Shown here in pieces: positions 8,690 to 17,837 of a DNA stretch of 62,361 bases; position 1 is the first letter of the stretch; every line of letters begins with the position of its first letter. Below the pieces are notes generated by a model. The model ran no database searches and was not told the origin of the DNA. It saw only the letters and a program-made list of their open reading frames with translations. Source of the stretch: Clostridiales bacterium (GTDB lineage Bacteria > Bacillota > Clostridia > Lachnospirales > WQUN01); assembly GCA_031270945.1 (NCBI GenBank), contig JAISWZ010000014.1:1-62361 (forward strand), in the 5' to 3' direction. A program made the position numbers and the translations under genes.

Positions 8690-9694
8690 TTGCGATCCAG
8701 CACGAGCCTTTGCACAATCGTGCTTCCCGCCCTCAATGAGGAGGCTGTCGCCGAAAAGGCGGCAAGCGCCATACTTTCCGCTTTCGAGCTTAGAAATGTT
8801 GAGATCGTTTTTGTGGATGACGGATCCACTGATGGAACCTGGGATAAAGTGAAGAAGCTCAGCAAGGAGAATCCCAGGATCAGAGGGGTGAGATTCACCC
8901 GCAACTTCGGGAAGGAAGGCGCAATCCGGGCTGGCCTTGAAGCCGCCAATGGCGAATGCGCGATAGTGATGGACAGCGACTTGCAGTTTCCGCCAAAGAC
9001 GGCAGTAGAAATGTTTGATCTTTGGGCTAAGGGAAACGCCCTCATAATAGAGGGAGTAAAAATACACAGGCAGGCGGAGAACCCGTTTTACAAAATGTTT
9101 TCTGCCATGTTCTACGGCATCCTCAGCAGGCTGGCCGGAATGGACTTGCAAAACTCCTCTGACTTCAAGCTCCTGGATAGGCAGGCCATAGAGCTCTTCA
9201 AGAAGATGCCTGAAAGGCAGTCATTCTTCAGGGCAATCACCTGCTGGAGCGGGATGAAGACGGAGCGGTGCCATTTCATGGTCGAGCCAAGAGCTGGGGG
9301 CAAGACCAAGTGGAGCGGAATAAAGCTAGTAAAGTACGCCATCAACAACATAACGAGCTATACCACTCTTCCAATGCAGATGGTCACTTTCGCTGGCCTT
9401 TTCTTCCTTGCCTTTGCTGTAGTCCTTACAGCGCAAACCTTGTTCATGAAGATCACGGGCAAGGCGGCTGGAGGCTTTACAACAGTGATAGTGCTCCTTC
9501 TGGTCATAGGGTCGATACTTATGATTAGCCTTGGGCTTATAGGCATATACATCGCCAAGATATATGACGAGATAAAGTTCAGGCCTAGATTTGTGGTTTC
9601 TGAAATAGCGGGGGAGGAAGCAAGGAAAGATGGATCGGGCCCAGACAGAGAGTTCTTGGACATCCTTTCCGGCAGAAAGCCAAGAGATTACTAA
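8690..9694 (+). CDS. GT2 glycosyltransferase, polyprenyl-phosphate sugar transferase type
   Basis: Family 2 glycosyltransferase with PALNEE near the N-terminus, VFVDDGSTDGTW and the metal-binding VMDSDLQFPP (DxD-like). Two C-terminal membrane helices (about residues 228-250 and 262-290) make it a GtrB/DPM1-like enzyme that loads a sugar onto a polyprenyl phosphate at the membrane. I place the start at TTG 8690 because AAAGG (8676-8680) is 9 nt upstream. The in-frame ATG at 8681 abuts that site directly and would have no spacer. The 3' end overlaps the next gene by 65 nt, implying coupled translation with the GT-C enzyme that would use the lipid-linked sugar. Confidence 0.85.
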   Translation: MRSSTSLCTIVLPALNEEAVAEKAASAILSAFELRNVEIVFVDDGSTDGTWDKVKKLSKENPRIRGVRFTRNFGKEGAIRAGLEAANGECAIVMDSDLQFPPKTAVEMFDLWAKGNALIIEGVKIHRQAENPFYKMFSAMFYGILSRLAGMDLQNSSDFKLLDRQAIELFKKMPERQSFFRAITCWSGMKTERCHFMVEPRAGGKTKWSGIKLVKYAINNITSYTTLPMQMVTFAGLFFLAFAVVLTAQTLFMKITGKAAGGFTTVIVLLLVIGSILMISLGLIGIYIAKIYDEIKFRPRFVVSEIAGEEARKDGSGPDREFLDILSGRKPRDY

Positions 9695-11459
9695 AAGCAA
9701 GACAAGCATGATCGCATTCCTGGTTTTTCTTTTAGCCTTTGCCATAAGGCTTCCAGGTTTCGGCGCCATCCCTCCGGGCTTTAACCAAGACGAAGCTTTG
9801 CTTGCCTACGACGCCTACTCTCTGTCGATGATCGGAAAAGACCATTGGGGCATTTTCCTGCCTGTCCATTTGACCGGCTGGGGCTACGGGCAGATGAGCG
9901 CCCTTCCAGCTTACATCATGGCCCCTTTTATCAGGGTGCTAGGCCTCAGCGCGTTCTCTTCAAGGATCCCGTTTCTTCTCGTAGGAATGGCAGGGCTTTG
10001 GTTCTTTTACCTATTCGCGAAAGATCTGGCAGGAGATGTCGCAGGAATTGCCGCTCTTCTTCTTTGCGCAGTTACGCCTTGGCATTACATGGCTAGCAGG
10101 TGGGCTTTAGACTGCGTGATGTTCCCTCATTTTCTGGCCATAGCTATGTATTTGCTTAACCGGGGGATTAGAAACGGCTTGCATTTTCAGGATTTTAAGA
10201 ATTTGTCTAAAAGCGCAAGACCTGAAATCATAAATTCACAAAGCGCAAGCTCTGATGGCTTAAGATCGCAAAGCGAAAGCTCTGAAAGCTTAAATTCAAA
10301 AATCGCAAGCTCTGAAATCATAAATTCAAAAAGCAAAAGTTCTGATAACTTGTCAAAGAGCGCAAGCTCTGATATCACAACCCCAAAATCTTCAACCTTT
10401 AATTCTTTGTCTTCCAGCCAAAATCTTTTCCTATGCCTTTCGATGCCGTTTTTCGCATTCAGCATGTACTGCTACGCAACCGCCTTTGTCAGCGTCCCGC
10501 TGCTTCTGGGAATGCTTGTACTCATTCTTCTGGCAACAAAGCAGATAAAAATCCAGAGCGCCCTTCTGTGCCTTCTAGTCTTCTCGCTATTCGCCTGGCC
10601 TCTCGCAGGACTTGCCATTGTCAACCTGGCTAAGCTTGACGAGGGAATCCGCCTTCCGTTTCTGACCATTCCCGCCTTCCCGGACACAACAAGGGCTTCC
10701 AGCTTTTTGTTTTTCTCAGAAAACGTTCCGCAAGACCTAAAGAAAAACTTCGCTGCGCTGACTTCTACTGTTTTCACCCAGACCGCCACAGAGCCTTGGA
10801 ACTCTATCAAGGGTTTTGGCGCCACTTATGTCTTTACCCCGATCTTGGCAGCCATAGGGCTAGTTCAAGCCATAAGGAAAAAGATGTGGCCGCTTCTGGC
10901 TTGGATGGCGTCATCCCTGATCCTTGGCCTTGTTGTGAATGGCGTCAACACCAACAGGATAAACATTATATTTTATCCTTTGATTCTCCTGGCCGCCTTG
11001 GCGGTTTCTTGGGGGTTGGAGACGCTTCCGGCGAAGGTTTTGCCTTTTGCCGCATCCATTCTGGCCGTAGGTTTGGGAGTGTTTGTTTACCTGTTCTTAT
11101 TCAATTACTACAATGACAACAAGGATGTGCTCTCCAAAAACTTCATGGAGGGTTTTGACGAGGCGTATGACCATGCCAGCTCCTCCGGTGCTGATCAAAT
11201 ATATGTCACTTACTATACCCAGTCAAAAGGCTCCTTCTGGGTTTCAGACACTCTGGCGCTCTACTCTTCAGCGATAGATCCGCAAAAATATTTAGACGAA
11301 GGCCCTAGCTGGAAGACCATGGAATTCAAAGAAAAGGTCACTCCTCAGCCAGACGCCGCTTATGTCTTGAATGTCAGGGAGATTAATTGTTTTCCGGAGG
11401 AATTGTTTGAGATTTCACAGTTCAAATGGTTTGCTGTTGCTGTTCCGAGAGAGTCGTAG
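9630..11459 (+). CDS. GT-C glycosyltransferase (PMT/ArnT-like) with a decapeptide repeat insert
   Basis: 609-residue multi-spanning protein. The first loop holds the acidic motif GFNQDEALLAYDAY, the place of the catalytic Asp/Glu in PMT/ArnT-type GT-C enzymes that use polyprenyl-phosphate sugars. A GGGGGAGG/AAGG-type site precedes the ATG at 9630; an alternative ATG at 9708 has none, so I keep the overlapping start. Residues about 190-255 are a hydrophilic insertion of degenerate ten-residue repeats (KSASSEIINS-like) between membrane helices. This is unusual for the family. Likely works with the preceding GT2 enzyme: that one makes the lipid-linked sugar, this one transfers it outside the membrane. 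Target unknown. Confidence 0.82.
   Translation: MDRAQTESSWTSFPAESQEITKSKTSMIAFLVFLLAFAIRLPGFGAIPPGFNQDEALLAYDAYSLSMIGKDHWGIFLPVHLTGWGYGQMSALPAYIMAPFIRVLGLSAFSSRIPFLLVGMAGLWFFYLFAKDLAGDVAGIAALLLCAVTPWHYMASRWALDCVMFPHFLAIAMYLLNRGIRNGLHFQDFKNLSKSARPEIINSQSASSDGLRSQSESSESLNSKIASSEIINSKSKSSDNLSKSASSDITTPKSSTFNSLSSSQNLFLCLSMPFFAFSMYCYATAFVSVPLLLGMLVLILLATKQIKIQSALLCLLVFSLFAWPLAGLAIVNLAKLDEGIRLPFLTIPAFPDTTRASSFLFFSENVPQDLKKNFAALTSTVFTQTATEPWNSIKGFGATYVFTPILAAIGLVQAIRKKMWPLLAWMASSLILGLVVNGVNTNRINIIFYPLILLAALAVSWGLETLPAKVLPFAASILAVGLGVFVYLFLFNYYNDNKDVLSKNFMEGFDEAYDHASSSGADQIYVTYYTQSKGSFWVSDTLALYSSAIDPQKYLDEGPSWKTMEFKEKVTPQPDAAYVLNVREINCFPEELFEISQFKWFAVAVPRES
10208..10390 (+). repeat. In-frame 30-bp minisatellite within the GT-C gene
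   Basis: About six degenerate copies of AAAGCGCAAGCTCTGAAATC plus TAAATTCAA, i.e. ten codons (KSASSEIINS and variants QSASSDGLRS, QSESSESLNS, KIASSEIINS). Length variants of 27-30 bp keep the frame. Serine-rich and hydrophilic. Confidence 0.85.
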
Positions 11460-11572
11460 TGGTCAGGATGGATGGATTTAGGGAGGATGGATTTAGGGAG
11501 GATTCATGGAAAAGATAGGGAGCAATAATGCTGACGAATGAGTTCGCCTAGCTTTAGGGATAAAGAAAAAGC

Positions 11573-11608
11573 AAAGCCCAAGTCCTGCTGACGCAGGACT
11601 TGGGCTTT
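11573..11608 (+). terminator. Rho-independent terminator after the GT-C gene
   Basis: AAAGCCCAAGTCCTGC, loop TGAC, GCAGGACTTGGGCTTT followed by TATGG: a 16-bp perfect stem with A-rich and T-rich flanks, suitable as a bidirectional terminator. Confidence 0.85.
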
Positions 11609-11771
11609 TATGGATTTGTTTTCGTTAGATGCGAATGAGGCGCGGCTAGGATCATGAAATAGGCTTGGGACAAGAAAAAGGCTAGGCAGCCTGAATCGCG
11701 GTGCCGGGAAAAGCAGTGCTTGGTTCTTATTGCTGTATGATTAACAATCTATGTTATAAAAGGATCTGAAA

Positions 11772-11800
11772 AAGGCCCAGAGAGAAGCTCTCTGGGCCTT
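11772..11800 (-). terminator. Terminator of the giant CE15-like gene
   Basis: AAGGCCCAGAGAG, loop AAG, CTCTCTGGGCCTT: a perfect 13-bp stem immediately after the stop codon of the minus-strand gene. On that strand the 3' side is followed by TTTTCAGATCC. Confidence 0.85.
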
Positions 11801-11804
11801 GGCA

Positions 11805-14800
11805 TTACCTGTAAATGGAGACTGTTTCCTTTTCTCCATCCCAAACGACATTTGCGTCCAAGCTCTCAGACACATAGCGGATAGGAACAAATGTCCTGTC
11901 ACCTACGATGACAGCTGTCCCCAACCCGTTTGCGAGAGGCTGGCCGATGGATATTCTTAGCGTAACTCCGTTATCCGCTATAATGGCGGTTCTGGTCTCT
12001 TGGTTCCACTGCACTTGGGCGCCAAGGGCTTCTGCGATTACGCGGATAGGAATCATTGTTCTGCCCTCTGCCGATATGAACGGAGCGACATCATTGCTAA
12101 GGTTTTGCTGGTTATTAAGATAATCGTTGCTGCCAACCTCGAATTTAAGCTTAAGGAGGTCATCGCTTAAAACTATTCCATAGTCGCCGGTGTTGTAGAT
12201 ATGGAAAACGAAAGTCTTTCCGTCTTCAGAGATCTCGCCGCCCAGCTGCTTGTATGTGCCGGAGGCTTTATCATAGAGAATGCCTGTCAACTTCTCTTTT
12301 TGGGCTGGGGAGAGGTCAGCGACCGAGACTTCCACTTTTACTGGATTGAGGGTTGTTTTTACAGCTTTCCCATCAACCGCTATGCCAAGGTTTTGAATAT
12401 CCTCGACAAGCTTCTTGTTGGCGGCGTCGACGCTCACCAAGCGATCAACAACCGCTGGCTTCACAATCGCATCGCTCTTGGTTGCCAAGACTCTGACGCT
12501 TGAGCTTTCGCTAATCTCCAGCTCATCCACAAGCTTTGGCGCCAAGACAACTGTGTATTTGCTGCTTTGAATGCTTAGATCCTTATTTTCTTTAACAATG
12601 CCCAGCAATGTGTCTCCAGAAAGATCAACGCCTGTGATTCCAGACTTCAAGACGATGACTGGCGCTTTGTCCTTTCCTAGCTCATCACTGATTGTTGGGT
12701 TAGATTCGCCAACAGGTATTATTGTGGACTTTGGAACTGATGGGGTTGACGGAGTGCTGGGACCCGGGTAATAGATAACTGGAGGCTGCACTGTTGGCAC
12801 GTCCTCTGGTTCGTCTTCGGGTTCGTCTACTTCAGGCTCGTCTACTTCAGGCTCATCTACTTCAGGCTCATCCTCAGTAGCAGCGAATGCAGCCTCAACT
12901 ACTCCGCTTCCGGCGGCATTGGTTGCAGTTGCTCCAGCTACGGTAAAGAAGTCCGCAGACACGGCATCAAGGGTGTATCCGGCTTTCACGGTCAAAGTGA
13001 TGGTTGCCGTGTATGCTGTGCTATAGCCAAATGTGTCGGCAGCTGGAGACCAAACGACTGTTCCTGAGAACTGGTCATTGTCGATGATAAAATCAAGAGG
13101 CTCAACTCCGGCCTTCGGAGCTTCGAGCTCAATGGCCTTGATGCTCACGGGCTCTTTTTCTGTAGCTGGGAAAGCGGCTGTGATTGTTCCGCTATTGGCG
13201 CTATTGGCTAGAACAGTGGCACCCTCGACTTTGAAGAAGTCGGCTGGCACCCCTTGAGTTGTAAATCCGGCATTCGGGATGATTTCTATGGTTGCCGTAT
13301 ACGTCGTGTTGTATTTAAAGACGTCATCGGCCGGACTCCAGGTCACTGTTCCTGAATACTGATCGTTTGGAGTTATTGCGTATTCTGGCGCAACGCCAGC
13401 CTTTGGAGCGGTCGGCCCTTCAAACTCAGCTATGGATATGGTTTCTTCGCCTGTGCTTGGGAACTCCGCTATGATCAGCCCTGCTGAAGACGTAACAGAT
13501 GTTGCGCCTGGCACCAAGAACTCGAATCCGTCGGGAAGGTTTTCAAGCGAATATCCGGGCTTGCTCACAAGAGAAATGTTTGCAGTGTAAATCGTGTTGT
13601 AGCCGAAAGCCTCTCCAGGATCAGGAGACCAAGCAACGGTTCCCGAATACTGGCTGTTCTCGGTTATGGCCGTTGCTGGCTCTTCATTTGCTTTTGGAGG
13701 CGTTACGCCTTCAATGGTAGGAATGCTCGCTGGCTCGTCGCCAGTTATCGGGAATGTCGCGCGAACGACTCCGCTTCCCGCATCGCTCTTGACTTCAAGC
13801 GCTCCTGCCACTGCAAAGAAGTCCTCAGGTATTCCGTCAAAGGTGAATCCATCCTTAGCGGTCAATGTTATTACCGCTGTGTACGAGCTAAAAAATTCAA
13901 AGGTTGAATCCACTTCTGGATCCCATTCTATTGTCCCGGCATATTGGCTGTTTTCAACAATGGCCGTTGCAGGAGCGGCGCCAGCCAATGGGGCTGTGAC
14001 GCCTTCGATATCGGCAATGCTGACAGGCTCTTTCTCGGTTTGCGGGAATTTGACTGTAACCAATCCGATGTCAGCCGCATTTGCGACCTCGTCAGCGCCC
14101 TCGACAGCAAAGAAGTTTTCCAGAACGCCGTCAAACGTAAAATCAGCCTTGGCGGTCAATGTAACAGTCGCGATGTACTCGGTGTTATACTGGAATGTGG
14201 CATCTGCTGGCGCCCATGCGATAGAGCCTGTGTACTGGCTCGTCTCTAAAGCCGTTTCAGGCGTTTCACCGGCTTTTGGCGCTTTCACTTCCAGCGCCGC
14301 AATATCTACTGGTTGGAGCTCTGTAGCAGGGAATATCACTCTATAGACGTTGGGATCTGAAGTCGCAAGCAGGTAATCTGCGCCACCTAGAGAGAAGAAG
14401 CTAGCCCCAATGCCGTCAAGCGTGTAACCGTCCTCAAGGGCTAGGGTAACAGTGGCCACATATACGGAGTTGTACTTAAACTCAGAGTGCGCCGGAGCCC
14501 AAGCAACAGAGGCTGTGTACTCATAATTCTCTATGCTGGTTATTGGTGCCTCGCCAGCGACAGCTGTCAATCCAAGATCTGATTTGTCAATGACCTGTGT
14601 GCCAGTCTCTAGGAAAACAGCCGTGACTACAAATGTGTCTTCATCATTAGTTGCTGCTGCGCCTTCTACTGTAAAAAAGTCTTCTGGAGCTTTGAGTATA
14701 AACTTGTCTTCATTAAGCTCCATCTCAATCGTTGCAGTGTAAGCTGTTAAAGGCTTGAATCGGCCATCTGGATCAAGCTCTGGCGCCCATGAAACCTTTG

Positions 14801-17501
14801 CAGTGTACAGTGTTGTTTTTTTCAAATTTGAATATTCAATTTCATATACAGGCGTCTCGCCAGCAACGGGAATTGTTACCCCTTCGATCTCAGCATAGGG
14901 CTCCAGAATAACGTCATCGTAGTAGTACCAGCCATCAGTTCCATCAATGCCGTCCTGGCCTCCTGTTATGGTGTTGAAACCGCCCCAATAGTAATCATAT
15001 GAGGACTGGGTTTGGTTATTGGAGACTTTCAGGTTGAAAGGATCTGTAAGCAACCGTGTGCTCTGCTCAGGCGTAAATGTTGATTCCCCAAACAGGAATT
15101 CTCTGGAAATCAATGTGTTTGTGACACGTCCTGCTGAGGCACTGTGCGGATCCCCAGTATTCGCATAGTTAGCTGAGTTGAACTTTACATATTTGTCAGG
15201 ATCGGCACCAAACGTTGCGTAGACAGATCTAGCCAGCTGAAAGCTCATGTTATCTGTAGCTGCTCCGTCATTGAAGTCATTGAGGCAGTTTTCGAGAACA
15301 ATCATGCGATCCGGTGCGAAAGTAGAAAGAATAAGCGATTGGTCAAACGGAAGCTTGCTATAGTTGCCGTAACCGTACGCTCCTTCCTCATGCTCGTACA
15401 TATGGCCGTAAGGCATGAAATGGCGGAACATTTCTGTTTCGCGAACGCGATTGTGGCGATAGCTGTTTCCTGGGCCCTCAGTTCCAAAGGCAACTACAGA
15501 CTCAGCGCCATCATTGTAATATATGGTATCCGTAAAGTCATACTCTTGCCCTTGCGCATTATATCTCCAGTTAGCAGGGCCAGTTGCGCCTGCAGCGCCT
15601 GGGAAAGTGACAGCTACGCGCTCATCGTAAGCAGCGGCTACAAAAGCCAGTTTGCCGCTTATTGAGAATCCAGCAGTTGCAGCCTTATTGATGTCAATCA
15701 CTTTTGCCAACGCAGAATTGGTTTTGGCCGCCGCTTCAAGAATATCCAATTGCAAAGAGACTCCTGTGGCGTATGTCATTTCATAGCTGACATCAGTTCC
15801 AGCTTTATTGCGATTGAACGGGAACATGGTGTAGAACGTGTTTGACCGGGTGCCCCATGCATAGGCATCAGTGCGATTATCAGAACCCCAGTTCGCTGAA
15901 CCTGATGAAACAGCAGCTATTCCGTTGCCTGAGACGCCAAACCCAAGCCCTGCCTTTTGTCCACCAACGCTTGCTCCTGTCGGGTTAGTGACAGTAACTG
16001 TAAGGGTTTGATTTGCCCCACCTGTCCAATGTCCAGTATTTGTTGGCACTACTTGCGCTGCGACAACCGCGTTGCCAGTTCCCGCGTAAGCGTTTGTTGT
16101 TATAGTGATATTATAGTCAACGCCAAGCTTGGGTTTATACCCGTACTCGTAGAATTCCGCTAGGGCTAAGATTTCTTCCTTGCGCTCTTCCCACTCTGCA
16201 AGCGTTGTCACATACCCGTTTGTTCCCTTGGAGCTGTCAAAAAACTTGTAGGGATCAGGTATCGTTTGCAGTGAGGGCAGATCATGAGGATCTGGGAATG
16301 TTTCGTCAACCCAGCGCAAGCCGGCAAAAGCCTCGCATACTTCCTTTATCGCTTTTTCCTTGTCCGCACGAGATGCGCTCGCATCAGCCTTTGCTGTTTT
16401 ATAAGCATCAATGGCATCTACCATTCTTTTTTTGCTCGCGCTGGTCCAAACTGCGCTCAACGATCCGTTTCCAGTGCCTGTGTAATTCCCGCCAGCCCCT
16501 GGATTATTGGGTGAGTTCCAGAAGCGGATAGCCTCTTCTGCGCTCCACTCGCTGTAGGCGAACTCGCTTGCACCATTCCAGCCAGCAAGGGTAACCTCGC
16601 CCCAATCACGGTTTCTTGTGCGCTCGTCATTTGGCATGTTAGATGTTCCTTCTCTAGCATCCAAGAAATTGGTCTTGCTCCAGAACGACCACGCACTGCC
16701 TCCGCCATCGAATATTCCGGCCTCGATGCCTATTTGAGTTCCATTCTTAAGTTCGCGATCATACACATCTCCCCATCCCTCAATCTGAAGGGCTATCTCG
16801 TATGTATAATTCACACTGTCTCCAGATATAAAACCGGATGATTTAGACGCTTTCAATCTGGGAGAATAATCAGGGTAAGTGGAATTTAAAAACGACCCCA
16901 ATGAACGTATCCCAGAATTTACAAACGGAGGGGCTACAGTTGCATTGGCGTTTCCGGGCAAATAGAACCATGTAGTAGTATCGTTTTCCATGCCCCACTT
17001 GTCATTAAATACATCAAATCCGACAACCAATCCATCATTTGTACCAGGTGCCAGTGCTGCTGTTGTCCAAGTTGGATTGCCAGTGTCATTCTTGGTTGTA
17101 TCTCCGCTTACTTCAACAAGGATGTAAAGGACTGGCCCGTCCCACATGAATCTCAACTCGCCTGTTGGGCCTGCAGTTGCCTCTGCAGTCAACGTGCCAT
17201 TGAACAAATGATTGATGGGATAAGTTTTCGCGGAAGACCACGCGTCTTCTTTTACGCCGTCAACCAATATTGGCGTAGACGTAAACTCCGCGTCTGCCTG
17301 AGCCCTTGGGGCGGTTATCTTTCTGCTCCCGTTATTGGCTTCAGTGCGCTCTGTGATGCCGGTGTTGTTCATGAAGTTCTTGTCGTTGTACTGGTCGTAT
17401 GCATAGCTGCCATCAGCTGGCGCAGCCGCGTAAACTTGGGGCATTGCGCATACGAGCACAATGATTGAGATCAAGATGGCTGTAACTCGCTTTGTGAGCA
17501 T
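11805..17501 (-). CDS. Giant secreted CE15 glucuronoyl-esterase-like protein with CBM9-like, seven repeat modules and stalk domain
   Basis: 1898 residues. Signal peptide MLTKRVTAILISIIVLVCAM…VYA. Residues about 73-270 resemble CBM9 (ILVDGVKEDAW…FMWDGPVLYILVEVSGD). Residues about 400-800 match carbohydrate esterase family 15: TTLAEWEERKEEI, the nucleophile region AGFSISGKLAFVAAAYDERV (Ser about 613) and KLPFDQSLILSTFAPDRMIVLEN. CE15 enzymes cut ester links between glucuronoxylan and lignin. The usual GCSRxGK motif is GFSISGK here, so the oxyanion-stabilising Arg is replaced by Ile and activity is uncertain. About 860-1540 are seven ~95-residue Ig-like modules (QYSGTVTWSPA, YTATITLT, FFTVAGA, AAFPATEKEP). 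Then come an acidic EPEVDEPEVDEPEVD linker and a C-terminal copper-amine-oxidase-N-type stalk domain (RTMIPIRVIAEALGAQVQW; RTFVPIRYVSESLDANVVW). Probably cell-surface attached or secreted. Confidence 0.85.
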   Translation of the reverse strand: MLTKRVTAILISIIVLVCAMPQVYAAAPADGSYAYDQYNDKNFMNNTGITERTEANNGSRKITAPRAQADAEFTSTPILVDGVKEDAWSSAKTYPINHLFNGTLTAEATAGPTGELRFMWDGPVLYILVEVSGDTTKNDTGNPTWTTAALAPGTNDGLVVGFDVFNDKWGMENDTTTWFYLPGNANATVAPPFVNSGIRSLGSFLNSTYPDYSPRLKASKSSGFISGDSVNYTYEIALQIEGWGDVYDRELKNGTQIGIEAGIFDGGGSAWSFWSKTNFLDAREGTSNMPNDERTRNRDWGEVTLAGWNGASEFAYSEWSAEEAIRFWNSPNNPGAGGNYTGTGNGSLSAVWTSASKKRMVDAIDAYKTAKADASASRADKEKAIKEVCEAFAGLRWVDETFPDPHDLPSLQTIPDPYKFFDSSKGTNGYVTTLAEWEERKEEILALAEFYEYGYKPKLGVDYNITITTNAYAGTGNAVVAAQVVPTNTGHWTGGANQTLTVTVTNPTGASVGGQKAGLGFGVSGNGIAAVSSGSANWGSDNRTDAYAWGTRSNTFYTMFPFNRNKAGTDVSYEMTYATGVSLQLDILEAAAKTNSALAKVIDINKAATAGFSISGKLAFVAAAYDERVAVTFPGAAGATGPANWRYNAQGQEYDFTDTIYYNDGAESVVAFGTEGPGNSYRHNRVRETEMFRHFMPYGHMYEHEEGAYGYGNYSKLPFDQSLILSTFAPDRMIVLENCLNDFNDGAATDNMSFQLARSVYATFGADPDKYVKFNSANYANTGDPHSASAGRVTNTLISREFLFGESTFTPEQSTRLLTDPFNLKVSNNQTQSSYDYYWGGFNTITGGQDGIDGTDGWYYYDDVILEPYAEIEGVTIPVAGETPVYEIEYSNLKKTTLYTAKVSWAPELDPDGRFKPLTAYTATIEMELNEDKFILKAPEDFFTVEGAAATNDEDTFVVTAVFLETGTQVIDKSDLGLTAVAGEAPITSIENYEYTASVAWAPAHSEFKYNSVYVATVTLALEDGYTLDGIGASFFSLGGADYLLATSDPNVYRVIFPATELQPVDIAALEVKAPKAGETPETALETSQYTGSIAWAPADATFQYNTEYIATVTLTAKADFTFDGVLENFFAVEGADEVANAADIGLVTVKFPQTEKEPVSIADIEGVTAPLAGAAPATAIVENSQYAGTIEWDPEVDSTFEFFSSYTAVITLTAKDGFTFDGIPEDFFAVAGALEVKSDAGSGVVRATFPITGDEPASIPTIEGVTPPKANEEPATAITENSQYSGTVAWSPDPGEAFGYNTIYTANISLVSKPGYSLENLPDGFEFLVPGATSVTSSAGLIIAEFPSTGEETISIAEFEGPTAPKAGVAPEYAITPNDQYSGTVTWSPADDVFKYNTTYTATIEIIPNAGFTTQGVPADFFKVEGATVLANSANSGTITAAFPATEKEPVSIKAIELEAPKAGVEPLDFIIDNDQFSGTVVWSPAADTFGYSTAYTATITLTVKAGYTLDAVSADFFTVAGATATNAAGSGVVEAAFAATEDEPEVDEPEVDEPEVDEPEDEPEDVPTVQPPVIYYPGPSTPSTPSVPKSTIIPVGESNPTISDELGKDKAPVIVLKSGITGVDLSGDTLLGIVKENKDLSIQSSKYTVVLAPKLVDELEISESSSVRVLATKSDAIVKPAVVDRLVSVDAANKKLVEDIQNLGIAVDGKAVKTTLNPVKVEVSVADLSPAQKEKLTGILYDKASGTYKQLGGEISEDGKTFVFHIYNTGDYGIVLSDDLLKLKFEVGSNDYLNNQQNLSNDVAPFISAEGRTMIPIRVIAEALGAQVQWNQETRTAIIADNGVTLRISIGQPLANGLGTAVIVGDRTFVPIRYVSESLDANVVWDGEKETVSIYR
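12870..14920 (-). repeat. Seven tandem ~280-bp modules inside the CE15-like gene
   Basis: Seven in-frame copies, each encoding a module that begins near a VSIAxIEGVTAP-type strand and ends near AAFPATEKEP. Copies are about 40-60% identical at protein level by eye, with the last two closest to the consensus. Confidence 0.8.
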
Positions 17502-17599
17502 TAGTGCCCTCCTTCTCAGATGGGTGGTGCTAGCCTAGTTTTGGAAAACGAACTTTTCGCTCATTTCACTTGCTTTAATGCTTGAAAATAGCCAAAAAA

Positions 17600-17837
17600 G
17601 CAAAAGAGAAAAAAAGTAGAGGTTTTTCCAATGCTTAACACCTGGCATTATGAGCACTAATGTTTATTGTTCAGGTAAATGTTCGAGTATGTCAATGCCT
17701 AAGAGCGGTTGCTTTCGAATTGTTTTTTCCTGAAATTTGCAAATAAAAAAGAGCATATCTGCTCTCTGCTGGACTTGCGACAATATGCGTCTTGAAGTTG
17801 AAAGTGGCAAAAACCTCTACTTTTTTTCCGCTTTTGC
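17600..17837. repeat. Imperfect inverted repeat bracketing the giant-gene promoter
   Basis: Left arm 17600-17627 and right arm 17809-17837 share AAAAACCTCTACTTTTTTT exactly and continue into CTCTTTTGC versus CCGCTTTTGC, with about 180 bp between arms. The arms sit on both sides of the candidate promoter. It could be a MITE-like element or a regulatory cruciform. Confidence 0.6.
17666..17695 (-). promoter_or_regulatory. Candidate sigma-A promoter for the CE15-like gene
   Basis: On the minus strand TTGACA (17690-17695), 18-nt spacer, AACAAT (17666-17671). This gives a 5' leader of about 160 nt before the ATG at 17501. The -35 box is consensus; the -10 box is weak. Confidence 0.45.

Larger units (their letters stand above)
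11460..11804. other. Intergenic interval with two terminators
   Basis: Holds a short tandem repeat (GGATGGATTTAGGGA twice plus a partial copy, about 11466-11506) and two strong hairpins at 11573-11608 and 11772-11800, separating the plus-strand glycosyltransferase pair from the minus-strand giant gene. No gene seen. Confidence 0.7.

Noticed and set aside
13666-14346. 226-codon plus-strand open frame
   Set aside because: Antisense shadow of the repeat modules in the CE15-like gene; its length follows from the biased codon use of the repeats.
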